From positions 1 through 28,130 of the forward strand of contig DGUI01000050.1 in assembly GCA_002394605.1 (NCBI GenBank): a stretch of 28,130 nucleotides of DNA. Direction: 5' to 3'. Shown one piece after another: positions 1-7,003 of this stretch (the first letter of the stretch is position 1; every line of letters starts with the position of its first letter). A program made the translations under genes and the position numbers. The notes under the pieces were generated by a model. The model was given only the letters and a program-made list of their open reading frames with translations, ran no database searches and was not told where the DNA came from. The DNA comes from Mageeibacillus sp. UBA4314 (lineage in GTDB: Bacteria; Bacillota; Clostridia; Saccharofermentanales; Saccharofermentanaceae).

Positions 1-836
1 GTAGTGTTGATCGCACGGATGATGCAGGGCCAGTCGAAAGTTCTCTTGCCGTTCTTGACGCCTGTTGATTTGAAGTCGGGTACGACTGTGAAATACTGCC
101 ATACCTTGCCTGCCAGGCCATTCTTCTCGAACTCTTCGCGGAGAATCGCGTCAGACTCTCTTACAGCCTCGAGACGGTCTCTCGTGATGGCACCGGGACA
201 CCTTACACCAAGTCCGGGACCCGGGAAGGGCTGACGGAATACCATGTTGTCAGGAAGGCCTAATTCCTTACCGACTACGCGGACCTCATCCTTGAAGAGG
301 ATGCGCACGGGTTCCACCAACTCGAAATTCATATCCTCAGGCAATCCGCCTGCATTGTGGTGAGCCTTGATGCCTGCTTCAGACTCGAGGATATCCGGCC
401 AGATGGTACCCTGTGCCAGGAACTCGATACCGTCGAGCTTACGAGCTTCTTCTGCAAATACCTCGATGAATTCTCCGCCGATGATCTTCCTCTTCTGCTC
501 GGGATCTGTTACACCTGCGAGCTTATCGAGGAACCTGTCTGTTGCATCAACATAGATGAGGTTTGCATCAAGCTCCTTGCCAAATACATTGATAACCTGC
601 TCAGGTTCACCCTTACGGAGAAGACCGTGATTAACATGAACGCAAACGAGCTGCTTGCCTACTGCCTTGATGAGCATTGCTGCAACTACTGATGAATCAA
701 CACCGCCGGATAATGCGAGCAAGACCTTCTTATCGCCGATCTGTGCGCGGAGTGCTTCGATCTGCTCATCGATATAAGCTTTTGCAAGTTCGGGAGTCGT
801 GATCCTCACCATTGAATCAGGACGTACATCTGCCAT
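1..836 (-). CDS. guaA: GMP synthase, ATP-pyrophosphatase subunit (partial, 3' end off window)
   Basis: Makes GMP from XMP, ATP and ammonia in purine synthesis. The protein starts MADVRPDSMVRITTPELA and has the PP-loop SGGVDSS at residues 43-49, followed by family stretches such as VHVNHGLLRKGE, AQGTIWPDILES, HHNAGGLPEDM and FRQPFPGPGLGVRC. About 278 residues are visible; the last 30-40 lie beyond the left edge. The usual bacterial enzyme has an N-terminal glutamine amidotransferase domain of about 190 residues. It is absent here: the ATG at 836 has an AGGAGG at 844-849, an extended -10 (TGCTATAAT) stands at 873-881, and the next gene ends at 884. This is therefore a stand-alone synthetase subunit as in archaeal two-subunit enzymes; the amidotransferase must come from elsewhere. 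Family assignment is sure, the subunit reading nearly so. Confidence 0.95.
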   Translation of the reverse strand, partial: MADVRPDSMVRITTPELAKAYIDEQIEALRAQIGDKKVLLALSGGVDSSVVAAMLIKAVGKQLVCVHVNHGLLRKGEPEQVINVFGKELDANLIYVDATDRFLDKLAGVTDPEQKRKIIGGEFIEVFAEEARKLDGIEFLAQGTIWPDILESEAGIKAHHNAGGLPEDMNFELVEPVRILFKDEVRVVGKELGLPDNMVFRQPFPGPGLGVRCPGAITRDRLEAVRESDAILREEFEKNGLAGKVWQYFTVVPDFKSTGVKNGKRTFDWPCIIRAINT

Positions 837-872
837 ATAAAAACCTCCTGTATAAACGAATCTACAAGAAGG

Positions 873-881
873 ATTATAGCA
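873..881 (-). promoter_or_regulatory. Extended -10 promoter of the GMP synthase gene
   Basis: On the minus strand this reads TGC-TATAAT, a full extended -10, about 37 bases upstream of the ATG at 836. The -35 region is weak. It partly lies inside the end of the upstream gene's intergenic space, so the gene is independently transcribed. Confidence 0.65.
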
Positions 882-883
882 TA

Positions 884-1333
884 TCAATCGCGTTCTACGG
901 CAAACATAATTCCTGTTATTACGACAAGGATCGGGGCAATGATGGCGAGGATAAAACCCGGTCCGTGTTCAACTACGGGTTTCCCCTCCGACATGCCCAT
1001 GAAATCCAGTCCATTTATGATCTCAGTTACTGCACTTCCGGCTGCTGCACGCTTCATGGATAACTCAGCCATTATTATCGCCGGGATCGACACGGCAAAG
1101 TTCAGCGCAGCCGGTATGCCGCATTTCGTTTGGAGGCTCGTAAAGACCATCAGTACCGATACGATATCGATTATTACGATGACGATACCCCAGGTTGAGT
1201 TGATGAGCTTCATGGAATCGCTTATCTCGATCACACCTGTTCTCTCATATGTGTAATACGGAACTACCATGGCAACGACCGATATGATGCATGCTACGAC
1301 GAAAGAAAACCCCTTAACAGTAGACTTGTTCAT
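884..1333 (-). CDS. Small membrane protein with four predicted helices, function unknown
   Basis: A 149-residue hydrophobic protein of no family I recognise. Four membrane segments are visible: about residues 4-25 (VKGFSFVVACIISVVAMVV), 43-62 (GIVIVIIDIVSVLMVFTSL), 68-88 and 121-143 (GFILAIIAPILVVITGIMF). The start is set at the ATG at 1333 because GGAGG lies eight bases upstream; an in-frame GTG at 1348 would place that site inside the coding region. It follows the exporter permease by 26 bases but has its own good promoter (TTGGAC, 17 bp, TATAAT) that overlaps the permease stop codon. It may serve the exporter, but only position suggests this. Confidence 0.8.
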   Translation of the reverse strand: MNKSTVKGFSFVVACIISVVAMVVPYYTYERTGVIEISDSMKLINSTWGIVIVIIDIVSVLMVFTSLQTKCGIPAALNFAVSIPAIIMAELSMKRAAAGSAVTEIINGLDFMGMSEGKPVVEHGPGFILAIIAPILVVITGIMFAVERD

Positions 1334-1353
1334 GTTCCCCACCTCCACCCGCG

Positions 1354-1382
1354 ATTATATCATTCTTCCGAGAGCAGTCCAA
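1354..1382 (-). promoter_or_regulatory. Promoter of the four-helix membrane protein gene
   Basis: Minus strand: -35 TTGGAC at 1382-1377, 17-bp spacer, -10 TATAAT at 1359-1354. The TGA stop codon of the permease (1362-1360) provides the TG of an extended -10 (TGATATAAT). Confidence 0.7.
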
Positions 1383-3708
1383 CCGGTTCGACCTTGCGGA
1401 TCGACAGAGAGCACATAAGCGATGTGATCATTGCAACGGCAAGTATGCCTATGAATGTCAGCACCAGTCCGTATAACGGCATCTCGATATCGACCTTCTC
1501 GATCCCGAAGAACATGAGTGCGGCACTCATCAGGCGGGATGACAAAGACGCCGATAATGCTATTCCCAGAAGGACGCCGATCATGATCGACGGGATGTTG
1601 GATATCATCGTCTGCGACATAAGCTGGCCGGATGTGAATCCGAGCGCCTTGTTGATGCCGTAGTTGCGCCTTTCTCGGATGATCTTGGATCTGACGAGGA
1701 GTATCTCCACGAACACTACGACCATTCCCGTTACCGCCAGTATCGCAATGCAGATGACGGACATTGAATTGGATACCGTGGAGACTGTCTCAGTGAGGAT
1801 CTTCGCGGAGTCATCCACTGATGCGGAAGTGATCCTGCCGCATTCTGCTGCGATATCGTCGAAGCTGTATCCTTCCTTGCCGTAGATGTAGTACATCAGC
1901 GTGTCCTGAGTACCGATAAACCTCAGTGCGCCTTCGTCGGTGAACATTCCCTTTAGGCCCATGTGATTGATCTTCTGATCGAGGCCGGATACTACATAAT
2001 CGTAACTGTTTCCGCCGAAATCAACATAGATGATATCGCCGACTCCTACGCCTAATTCATTTGCCACTTTCCTGGTCAGGCAGATCTCCCTGGATGACCC
2101 GGGAAGACGGCCTTCGAGCATCATGTTATTCTCGATCAGTGACGGATCATCATAAACATCACAGTTGCACGTCGTTGTCACATCGCCGGAACGCAGGGTC
2201 GGCTCAGCCTGGTAATAGAGAAGTACGTGATCTGCACATTCCATCGCCCTGATATCCTTCTCTAACGCACGTGATCCTGTGATCTGCGCGGAAGGAGATT
2301 CGATCCCGGAGAGCTTAAGGATGGCGTCCGTCCTCCCTCCGAAAGTCCCGACCAGAGCAAACCCGACATTGTTTGATATCGTGATGATGGCAATGATCAG
2401 AACGAGTACGAGATTGCGTCTCTTGTCGCCAAACAGCTCCTTGAGCGACAACGTGAACGGAACAGGCAATGAGCTCTTCTCAAAGGGAAAGTGATTGCGC
2501 TTGAAGTTATGGTTGTTGATGCCGCCTCTCAGACAGTCGAGCACGGGCACCCTGGCATACTGCCTTGAGGAGATGAGACATACGATGACCACCATGGCAG
2601 ATATGCCTGCAACTGTCGCAGCTGCAACGCCATAGTTGTATCCCTGATTCCAGGGAAGTCCGGATATGATGGCCACTACGCTGCCGATCTCCTCGCTTGC
2701 AACTGCGGCGAGGATAACGCCTAATACTGAACCTGCAAGTGAAGCGATCAGGTTCTCTGCAACGATCGCCAGGGACAGCTCGCCTGTCTTATATCCTGCA
2801 GCTTCGAGGATGCCTGTATTCTTCATGTTGCGCTCGATGAAATTGCGGATCGAGAAGCTTATGATTATCATTGCGATGACGATTATGAGAAGTGCGAAGA
2901 TCGTGAATACCGCCATGACGATCTGTGTCATGAAAGATCCGCCACCCTTCATATCCCACCAGTTGGTCTCCATTACGTTTCCGGTGTTCCTTGACGTATT
3001 CTCGGAATACCATGTCTGATATTTATCCCAGAGGGCATTATGGAGAGCATAGATGTCACAGTCTGCACTGCCGCGGTACTTTAATGAGGAGCCCCTGACG
3101 AAGAGATCCTTATGCGCTTCCGTAAGGCGGTCCAGTTCAGACGTGGTCAGGTAGATGTTATACACAGAGATGTTGATGGATGATGCAAACATCGGATCTG
3201 CTACATAACCTGCGACATTATAGCTGTAGATATCATCACCCATCTTGAATTCGATCTTGTCTCCGAGATCGTACTGGGGCTTGATGTAGTACGGGATCAG
3301 GGCATCTTTGTCAGTCAGGCCCGAAGTGTCGACGGACAGGGTATTGATCGTCCTCTCTTCATCAAAAGCCCCGAAGATGAACTGGAATGATGACCAGTCT
3401 TCACCTGTCTTGGGATTTCTGTAATTTGCGCTGACAAGGTCTGCCCTGCTCCTGTCACTCTCAGCGACATCCTTGTTCTCTTCAAAGATCTTCTCAAGAT
3501 CATCAGCAGCCTCATCAGGAAGCCAGTAGTACACATGAGACGTATTGTGCTCGTCTGCGGCGGTTTCCATTACATTTCCGATCCCGGCCATTATGGAAAC
3601 ACCCGTGTAGAGAAGGAATGATGCGAGAAGCGCGAGCACCACGAGGGTAATGATATCACCCTTCTGTTTCTTTGCATTGTTCTTAGCGATGAAGAAGATA
3701 TGATACAT
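1360..3708 (-). CDS. FtsX/MacB-like ABC transporter permease
   Basis: Membrane half of an ABC exporter of the BceB/MacB/FtsX type, which moves or removes peptides, antibiotics or lipids at the outer face instead of importing nutrients. The protein is about 782 residues, normal for the two-unit form: an N-terminal helix (DIITLVVLALLASFLLYTGV), a large outer domain, three helices around residues 270-400 (IVMAVFTIFALLIIVIAMIII and following), a further helix (NLVLVLIIAIITISNNVGF), a second outer domain, and three C-terminal helices ending VEPVGLLSEE. The start is the ATG at 3708 (MYHIFFIAKNNAKKQKG), with GGGGTGG just upstream; the longer reading frame to 3762 runs back into the ATPase gene. It begins one base after the ATPase stop codon, so the two are translationally coupled. 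The substrate is not shown; envelope defence is inferred from family and regulation. Confidence 0.92.
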   Translation of the reverse strand: MYHIFFIAKNNAKKQKGDIITLVVLALLASFLLYTGVSIMAGIGNVMETAADEHNTSHVYYWLPDEAADDLEKIFEENKDVAESDRSRADLVSANYRNPKTGEDWSSFQFIFGAFDEERTINTLSVDTSGLTDKDALIPYYIKPQYDLGDKIEFKMGDDIYSYNVAGYVADPMFASSINISVYNIYLTTSELDRLTEAHKDLFVRGSSLKYRGSADCDIYALHNALWDKYQTWYSENTSRNTGNVMETNWWDMKGGGSFMTQIVMAVFTIFALLIIVIAMIIISFSIRNFIERNMKNTGILEAAGYKTGELSLAIVAENLIASLAGSVLGVILAAVASEEIGSVVAIISGLPWNQGYNYGVAAATVAGISAMVVIVCLISSRQYARVPVLDCLRGGINNHNFKRNHFPFEKSSLPVPFTLSLKELFGDKRRNLVLVLIIAIITISNNVGFALVGTFGGRTDAILKLSGIESPSAQITGSRALEKDIRAMECADHVLLYYQAEPTLRSGDVTTTCNCDVYDDPSLIENNMMLEGRLPGSSREICLTRKVANELGVGVGDIIYVDFGGNSYDYVVSGLDQKINHMGLKGMFTDEGALRFIGTQDTLMYYIYGKEGYSFDDIAAECGRITSASVDDSAKILTETVSTVSNSMSVICIAILAVTGMVVVFVEILLVRSKIIRERRNYGINKALGFTSGQLMSQTMISNIPSIMIGVLLGIALSASLSSRLMSAALMFFGIEKVDIEMPLYGLVLTFIGILAVAMITSLMCSLSIRKVEPVGLLSEE

Positions 3709-3709
3709 A

Positions 3710-4462
3710 TTACCACCCCATTTCGGACAGGAAATCCTTGAGCTTCCTGTGACGCTGTTCACCCTCTGTGCCGCTCAGATCGATCTCACTCTTTACGATG
3801 CCGTCTGCGAGGTACAGCACCCTGTTGCCGCGCTCGGCAGCAGTCGTGGAATGTGTTACCATAACGATCGTCTGTCCCTCATTGTTGAGGTTCGTAAGGA
3901 TATCCAGGACGTTCTTCGTGTTCTGCGAATTGAGCGCACCTGTCGGCTCATCCGCGAAAAGGATCTCCGGCTTATTGATGACGCCTCTCACCACAGCGAC
4001 TCTCTGCTGCTGTCCGCCCGACAGCTGTGACGGAAACTTCTTCCAGTCCTGCTCCGTGATCTCCACCTGAGTGAGGAGTTCCTTGGCGCGTGCAGCGAGT
4101 TCCTTGCGGTTCTTGTTTATGAGAAGGCCGCTGACCATTACGTTGTCTAATGCGCTCATCGTATCGTTCAGATAATTCTGCTGGAAAACAAATCCGCAGT
4201 GGTTTCTTCTGAATACCGCCAGCTTGTTGTTGCTGTATCCCGAGATATCCTCGTCCCCATATCTGATCTGTCCCAGAGTCGGCCTGTCCATGCCTGACAG
4301 GGAGTACAGCAATGTGCTCTTGCCGGAACCGGAGTTGCCCATGATGACGGTGAAATCACCCTCATAGATCTTCAGATTGAGATTCTTGATGACATGCTGC
4401 TGAACACTCTCGTTTGAGTATGTCTTGCAGAGGTCGGTAGCTTCGAGCAATGCCTTCTTCAT
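3710..4462 (-). CDS. ABC exporter ATPase (MacB/BceA/LolD-like)
   Basis: A 250-residue nucleotide-binding subunit that powers the permease encoded just downstream. Visible motifs: Walker A GNSGSGKST at 42-50, Q-loop FVFQQ at 91-95, signature LSGGQQQ at 147-153, Walker B ILFADEP at 167-173 followed by TGALNS, and switch histidine H204 in VTHS. The ADEPTGALNS stretch is typical of the MacB/LolD/BceA group paired with FtsX-like permeases. The ATG at 4462 has AAGGAG about ten bases upstream. Its upstream region holds four TTA half-sites and a -10 box arranged exactly as upstream of the DUF4097-like gene near 13006, so the exporter is probably under OmpR-type control. Confidence 0.95.
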   Translation of the reverse strand: MKKALLEATDLCKTYSNESVQQHVIKNLNLKIYEGDFTVIMGNSGSGKSTLLYSLSGMDRPTLGQIRYGDEDISGYSNNKLAVFRRNHCGFVFQQNYLNDTMSALDNVMVSGLLINKNRKELAARAKELLTQVEITEQDWKKFPSQLSGGQQQRVAVVRGVINKPEILFADEPTGALNSQNTKNVLDILTNLNNEGQTIVMVTHSTTAAERGNRVLYLADGIVKSEIDLSGTEGEQRHRKLKDFLSEMGW

Positions 4463-4528
4463 TTTCTTTATTCTCCTTGCTTATGTTTTTATCCTCCGGC
4501 GCGCTTATTCCCTCCGCGCCTCAAGTGT

Positions 4529-4534
4529 ATTGTA
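4529..4534 (-). promoter_or_regulatory. -10 box of the ABC exporter operon
   Basis: TACAAT on the minus strand, about 66 bases upstream of the exporter start. Its first base is 26 bases from the outer edge of the nearest GTTAAG half-site (4560), the same distance as at the DUF4097-like gene. There is no good -35 of its own; the half-site takes that place, as expected for an activator-dependent promoter. Confidence 0.6.
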
Positions 4535-4554
4535 GGATAAGCCGGTGTGTAAGT

Positions 4555-4594
4555 CTTAACGCAGAATTTAAGAGATTCTTAACTGTTTCTTACA
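4555..4594 (-). promoter_or_regulatory. Four-half-site operator, copy A (probable OmpR-family binding region)
   Basis: On the plus strand, TTA cores start at 4556, 4568, 4579 and 4590, spacings 12, 11 and 11 bp, in the contexts CTTAAC, TTTAAG, CTTAAC and CTTACA. Direct repeats with an 11-bp period are the usual target layout of PhoB/PhoP-type regulators (for example TTAACA-N5-TTAACA for Bacillus PhoP). The same four cores with the same spacing recur at 13064-13100, and the stretch CTTAACTGTTTCTTA is identical in both. The regulator at 16437-17120 is the nearest candidate. Confidence 0.7.
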
Positions 4595-4671
4595 CGCGAT
4601 CTGCATAATGTCTAGATAAACCCGATCTGTTATATTTATCAATTTGGGTTTACGCGTGGGAAAAGGGCGCG

Positions 4672-5142
4672 TTAATTGAATTCCTTCTGGTAGATGATCT
4701 CGTCTTCTTTTGTCATTATCAAAGAGCCGTCAACGATCCTGACTTTTGTTATTTCCAGATTGTTTTTGGCCGGGCTGCCCGAAATATATATGTAGACCTT
4801 CTTATCACTGTCCGCATCGGTATAATCGATCGCATCAAGTTCACTGCGGCTGATCGAATCGGTCGATCCCGTGAGCTTATAGATATCGTATCCCGTGCTT
4901 TTATCAAAAGTGCTTACGGTATAGCCTGTGCTGTCACCATAAGATACTGACAGATAGCAGCTGCGGCGCTGAAGTACGTCCATCTTGGTGCCGTCAGCAA
5001 ATGTATAGTGATCAATATAATATTTACACTCTTCGTCCTCCAAGACATCCGCGAGTCTGTGAAGATTGAAATCACGATCCAATGACAGGAACCTGATGCA
5101 GGTAATACCGACGATACAATTATACCATTGCGGTGAAGCCAT
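4672..5142 (-). CDS. Hypothetical protein, hydrophilic
   Basis: Not recognised. About 156 residues from the ATG at 5142, rich in Asp, Tyr, Ser and Lys, without signal peptide or membrane segment; the pattern of short alternating strands (DKKVYIYISGSP, LEITKVRIVDGSL) suggests a small beta domain. The start is uncertain. An extended -10 on the minus strand (TGGTATAAT, 5127-5119) lies inside this frame, so a TTG at 5082 may be the true start, giving about 136 residues. Longer readings to 5289 would cover the promoter and start of the divergent acyltransferase and are unlikely. Like that neighbour, the gene is richer in A and T than most of the window; the two may have arrived together. Confidence 0.55.
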   Translation of the reverse strand: MASPQWYNCIVGITCIRFLSLDRDFNLHRLADVLEDEECKYYIDHYTFADGTKMDVLQRRSCYLSVSYGDSTGYTVSTFDKSTGYDIYKLTGSTDSISRSELDAIDYTDADSDKKVYIYISGSPAKNNLEITKVRIVDGSLIMTKEDEIIYQKEFN

Positions 5143-5145
5143 TAA

Positions 5146-5174
5146 TTGTCCTATACTGATGAGGGTGCTATAGT
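5146..5174 (+). promoter_or_regulatory. Promoter of the membrane acyltransferase gene
   Basis: -35 TTGTCC at 5146-5151, 17-bp spacer, -10 TATAGT at 5169-5174. Transcription would begin near 5181, leaving a short leader with the weak ribosome site TTGAGG before the ATG at 5209. Confidence 0.6.
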
Positions 5175-5208
5175 ATGATCTATCAAGGAAGTCAGTTGAG
5201 GCAATAAT

Positions 5209-6939
5209 ATGAGCGAACAACGTACTAAATCCAACAAGAAATTTATGATACTGTCTGCCATTGGTATTTTTATGGTAGTCGATTCTCATACATTTACTGC
5301 TTTTAATTTTTTTGGTGACATAATTCCATATAATTCTTTTTTCATGCCCATGTTTGTGTTTATCTCAGGATATTTCAACAAGGTTGATCATTCTACGGAT
5401 CTTTGGACATATTTCAGGAAAAAGGTGAAAACGCTGTTGGTTCCTTATGTGGGAATATCACTGACTGTTTTTTGTTTTCAGCAGTTGATCAATCTGATCA
5501 AAATGGGGAGCGATATGCCGCCTATCCCTGAAGGGTATTTAGCGTATGCGCTCGACAGGGTGGTCACAGAAGGCACACCGTTTGCTTTGGTAACTCCCAT
5601 GTGGTTTGTTATTACCCTGTTTGCAGCCCTCATGGTGTATGCCGTGCTGAAAAAACTGCTGAATAAATACTGGAACAGTATAGTGATGTTTGTGATATTC
5701 TGCGGTTTAAATGTTCTGGTGGTATATCTTGCTAAGACCATCGATCCTGAGAGGTTAGATCCTTTCCTGTTACCGCTTAAGGTACTGTTCTTTTTCCCTT
5801 TCCTTGAGCTTGGCAGAATATATAAAAACCATATTGAAGGTAAGCATGAAGCTTTGTCCGGCGGGGCAAAGATAGCACTCATGTCCGGAATGCTGGTGGT
5901 TAACGTGATCCGTACCACTTATATGCCGAATGCATATGATGTTGCATGTGACAGCCTGGATAATCTGTCGGGATTTACAAGCCCGTACATAGTTACACCG
6001 CTTATTTCTGCGTTTGTCGGCATCACTTTTTGGCTGACTTTTGTAGATCTGATCGGAAAACAGGTCGGTGAGAGCAGATTCGTTAATTACATGTCCTGCA
6101 ACACATTCTGGATAATGGGTTTCCATATCTTGTTCTTCAATATCCTTAACTGCTTGCTGATGATCATTAGCCAGCATATAATTGAGCTGCCTTATTTCGA
6201 TGTTGAATTCTTTAAGGAAGCAGAATGGTATTTCTGGGAGATCAGCAGCAGTATCAAAGTCCTGTATGTGATAGCCGGAGTCCTAGGACCGTTGGCATTT
6301 AGATGGATATTTGGAAAGATAAGCGCACCTGTAAAGAAATTATTCAGCAGCCTGCCGGAGAAGAGCAAGCGGATATTGTCAATAGTATGGTATGTGATAG
6401 TCGGGATCCTGGTTGTTTTCCTTTCGGTGGTATTGATCAGATCGAAATTAGATACTGCTGATCCGGAGCCTGTAGATAATAGTACTCAATCCATAGACGA
6501 CGAGTCCGATCCTGACAGTATTCCTGCATATGCCGTGGTTGACCTGATATACGGGCAGGATGAAGAAGTGCAGGACTATTATACTGAATTTGAGCAGGTT
6601 TATCGTGACGGAACATATACTGTAACTATAAAACGCTCAGACGACAGCGAGTTGCAGGAAGCATTTAACGGACTTTCGGGCATGGCTATAAAACTGCTTG
6701 GGCAAACGGGTGATGATAAGGCCGATATAGATATTTCCAATACTGAGATCACAAATATCAGCGTTATATGTGATGGTGTAACTGTGGCAGTCTCTGATGA
6801 CGGAACTGTATCACTTAATGATACAGACAGGTGCGTATACTTCGACTGCTATAAGACAGAAGAAAAGACGGAGAAATATGACTTTAAGAATGCAAACGAA
6901 ATAGTGGTAAGATATACTTTGTCCGGAATTGTCGAATGA
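5209..6939 (+). CDS. Membrane acyltransferase (acyltransferase 3 family) with C-terminal outer domain
   Basis: A 576-residue protein of the acyltransferase 3 (OafA/Fucose-4-O-acetylase-like) family, which moves acyl groups, often acetyl, onto cell-surface sugars or other envelope molecules. The family start is seen at residues 14-65: a helix carrying VVDSH, then the MPMFVFISGYFNK stretch. About ten membrane helices run to residue 415 (last: IVWYVIVGILVVFLSVVLI). The usual family length is 330-400; here a further 150 residues rich in Asp and Glu follow, probably outside the cell, with no recognised fold. The gene is transcribed away from nearly all its neighbours and is clearly richer in A and T, with many TTT, ATA and AAA codons, which suggests acquisition by transfer. 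The acceptor cannot be told from sequence. Confidence 0.88.
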   Translation: MSEQRTKSNKKFMILSAIGIFMVVDSHTFTAFNFFGDIIPYNSFFMPMFVFISGYFNKVDHSTDLWTYFRKKVKTLLVPYVGISLTVFCFQQLINLIKMGSDMPPIPEGYLAYALDRVVTEGTPFALVTPMWFVITLFAALMVYAVLKKLLNKYWNSIVMFVIFCGLNVLVVYLAKTIDPERLDPFLLPLKVLFFFPFLELGRIYKNHIEGKHEALSGGAKIALMSGMLVVNVIRTTYMPNAYDVACDSLDNLSGFTSPYIVTPLISAFVGITFWLTFVDLIGKQVGESRFVNYMSCNTFWIMGFHILFFNILNCLLMIISQHIIELPYFDVEFFKEAEWYFWEISSSIKVLYVIAGVLGPLAFRWIFGKISAPVKKLFSSLPEKSKRILSIVWYVIVGILVVFLSVVLIRSKLDTADPEPVDNSTQSIDDESDPDSIPAYAVVDLIYGQDEEVQDYYTEFEQVYRDGTYTVTIKRSDDSELQEAFNGLSGMAIKLLGQTGDDKADIDISNTEITNISVICDGVTVAVSDDGTVSLNDTDRCVYFDCYKTEEKTEKYDFKNANEIVVRYTLSGIVE

Positions 6940-6954
6940 TCCGGATGATATAAA

Positions 6955-6978
6955 CAGCTGCCCCAACCGGGACAGCTG
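6955..6978 (-). terminator. Hairpin between convergent genes, best as terminator for the leftward gene
   Basis: Arms CAGCTG (6955-6960) and CAGCTG (6973-6978), extended by CCC/GGG across one mismatch, loop AACC. On the minus strand it is followed by TTTATAT, so it can end the leftward transcript of the gene stopping at 7004; the plus side has a poorer T run. Confidence 0.6.
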
Positions 6979-7003
6979 CTTGATGATCTGTTCAATTAAC
7001 CCC

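Noticed and set aside
837..883. Purine riboswitch before the GMP synthase gene
   Set aside because: The leader from the -10 box to the ATG is only about 37 bases, too short for the known purine aptamer.
4604..4609. Rightward -10 (CATAAT) at operator copy A
   Set aside because: Poor box, no extended TG in the right place, and no plus-strand gene follows within 590 bases.
4618..4650. Terminator AAACCC...GGGTTT after the hypothetical gene at 4672
   Set aside because: Only six pairs with a 21-base AT-rich loop; too weak to list as a feature.
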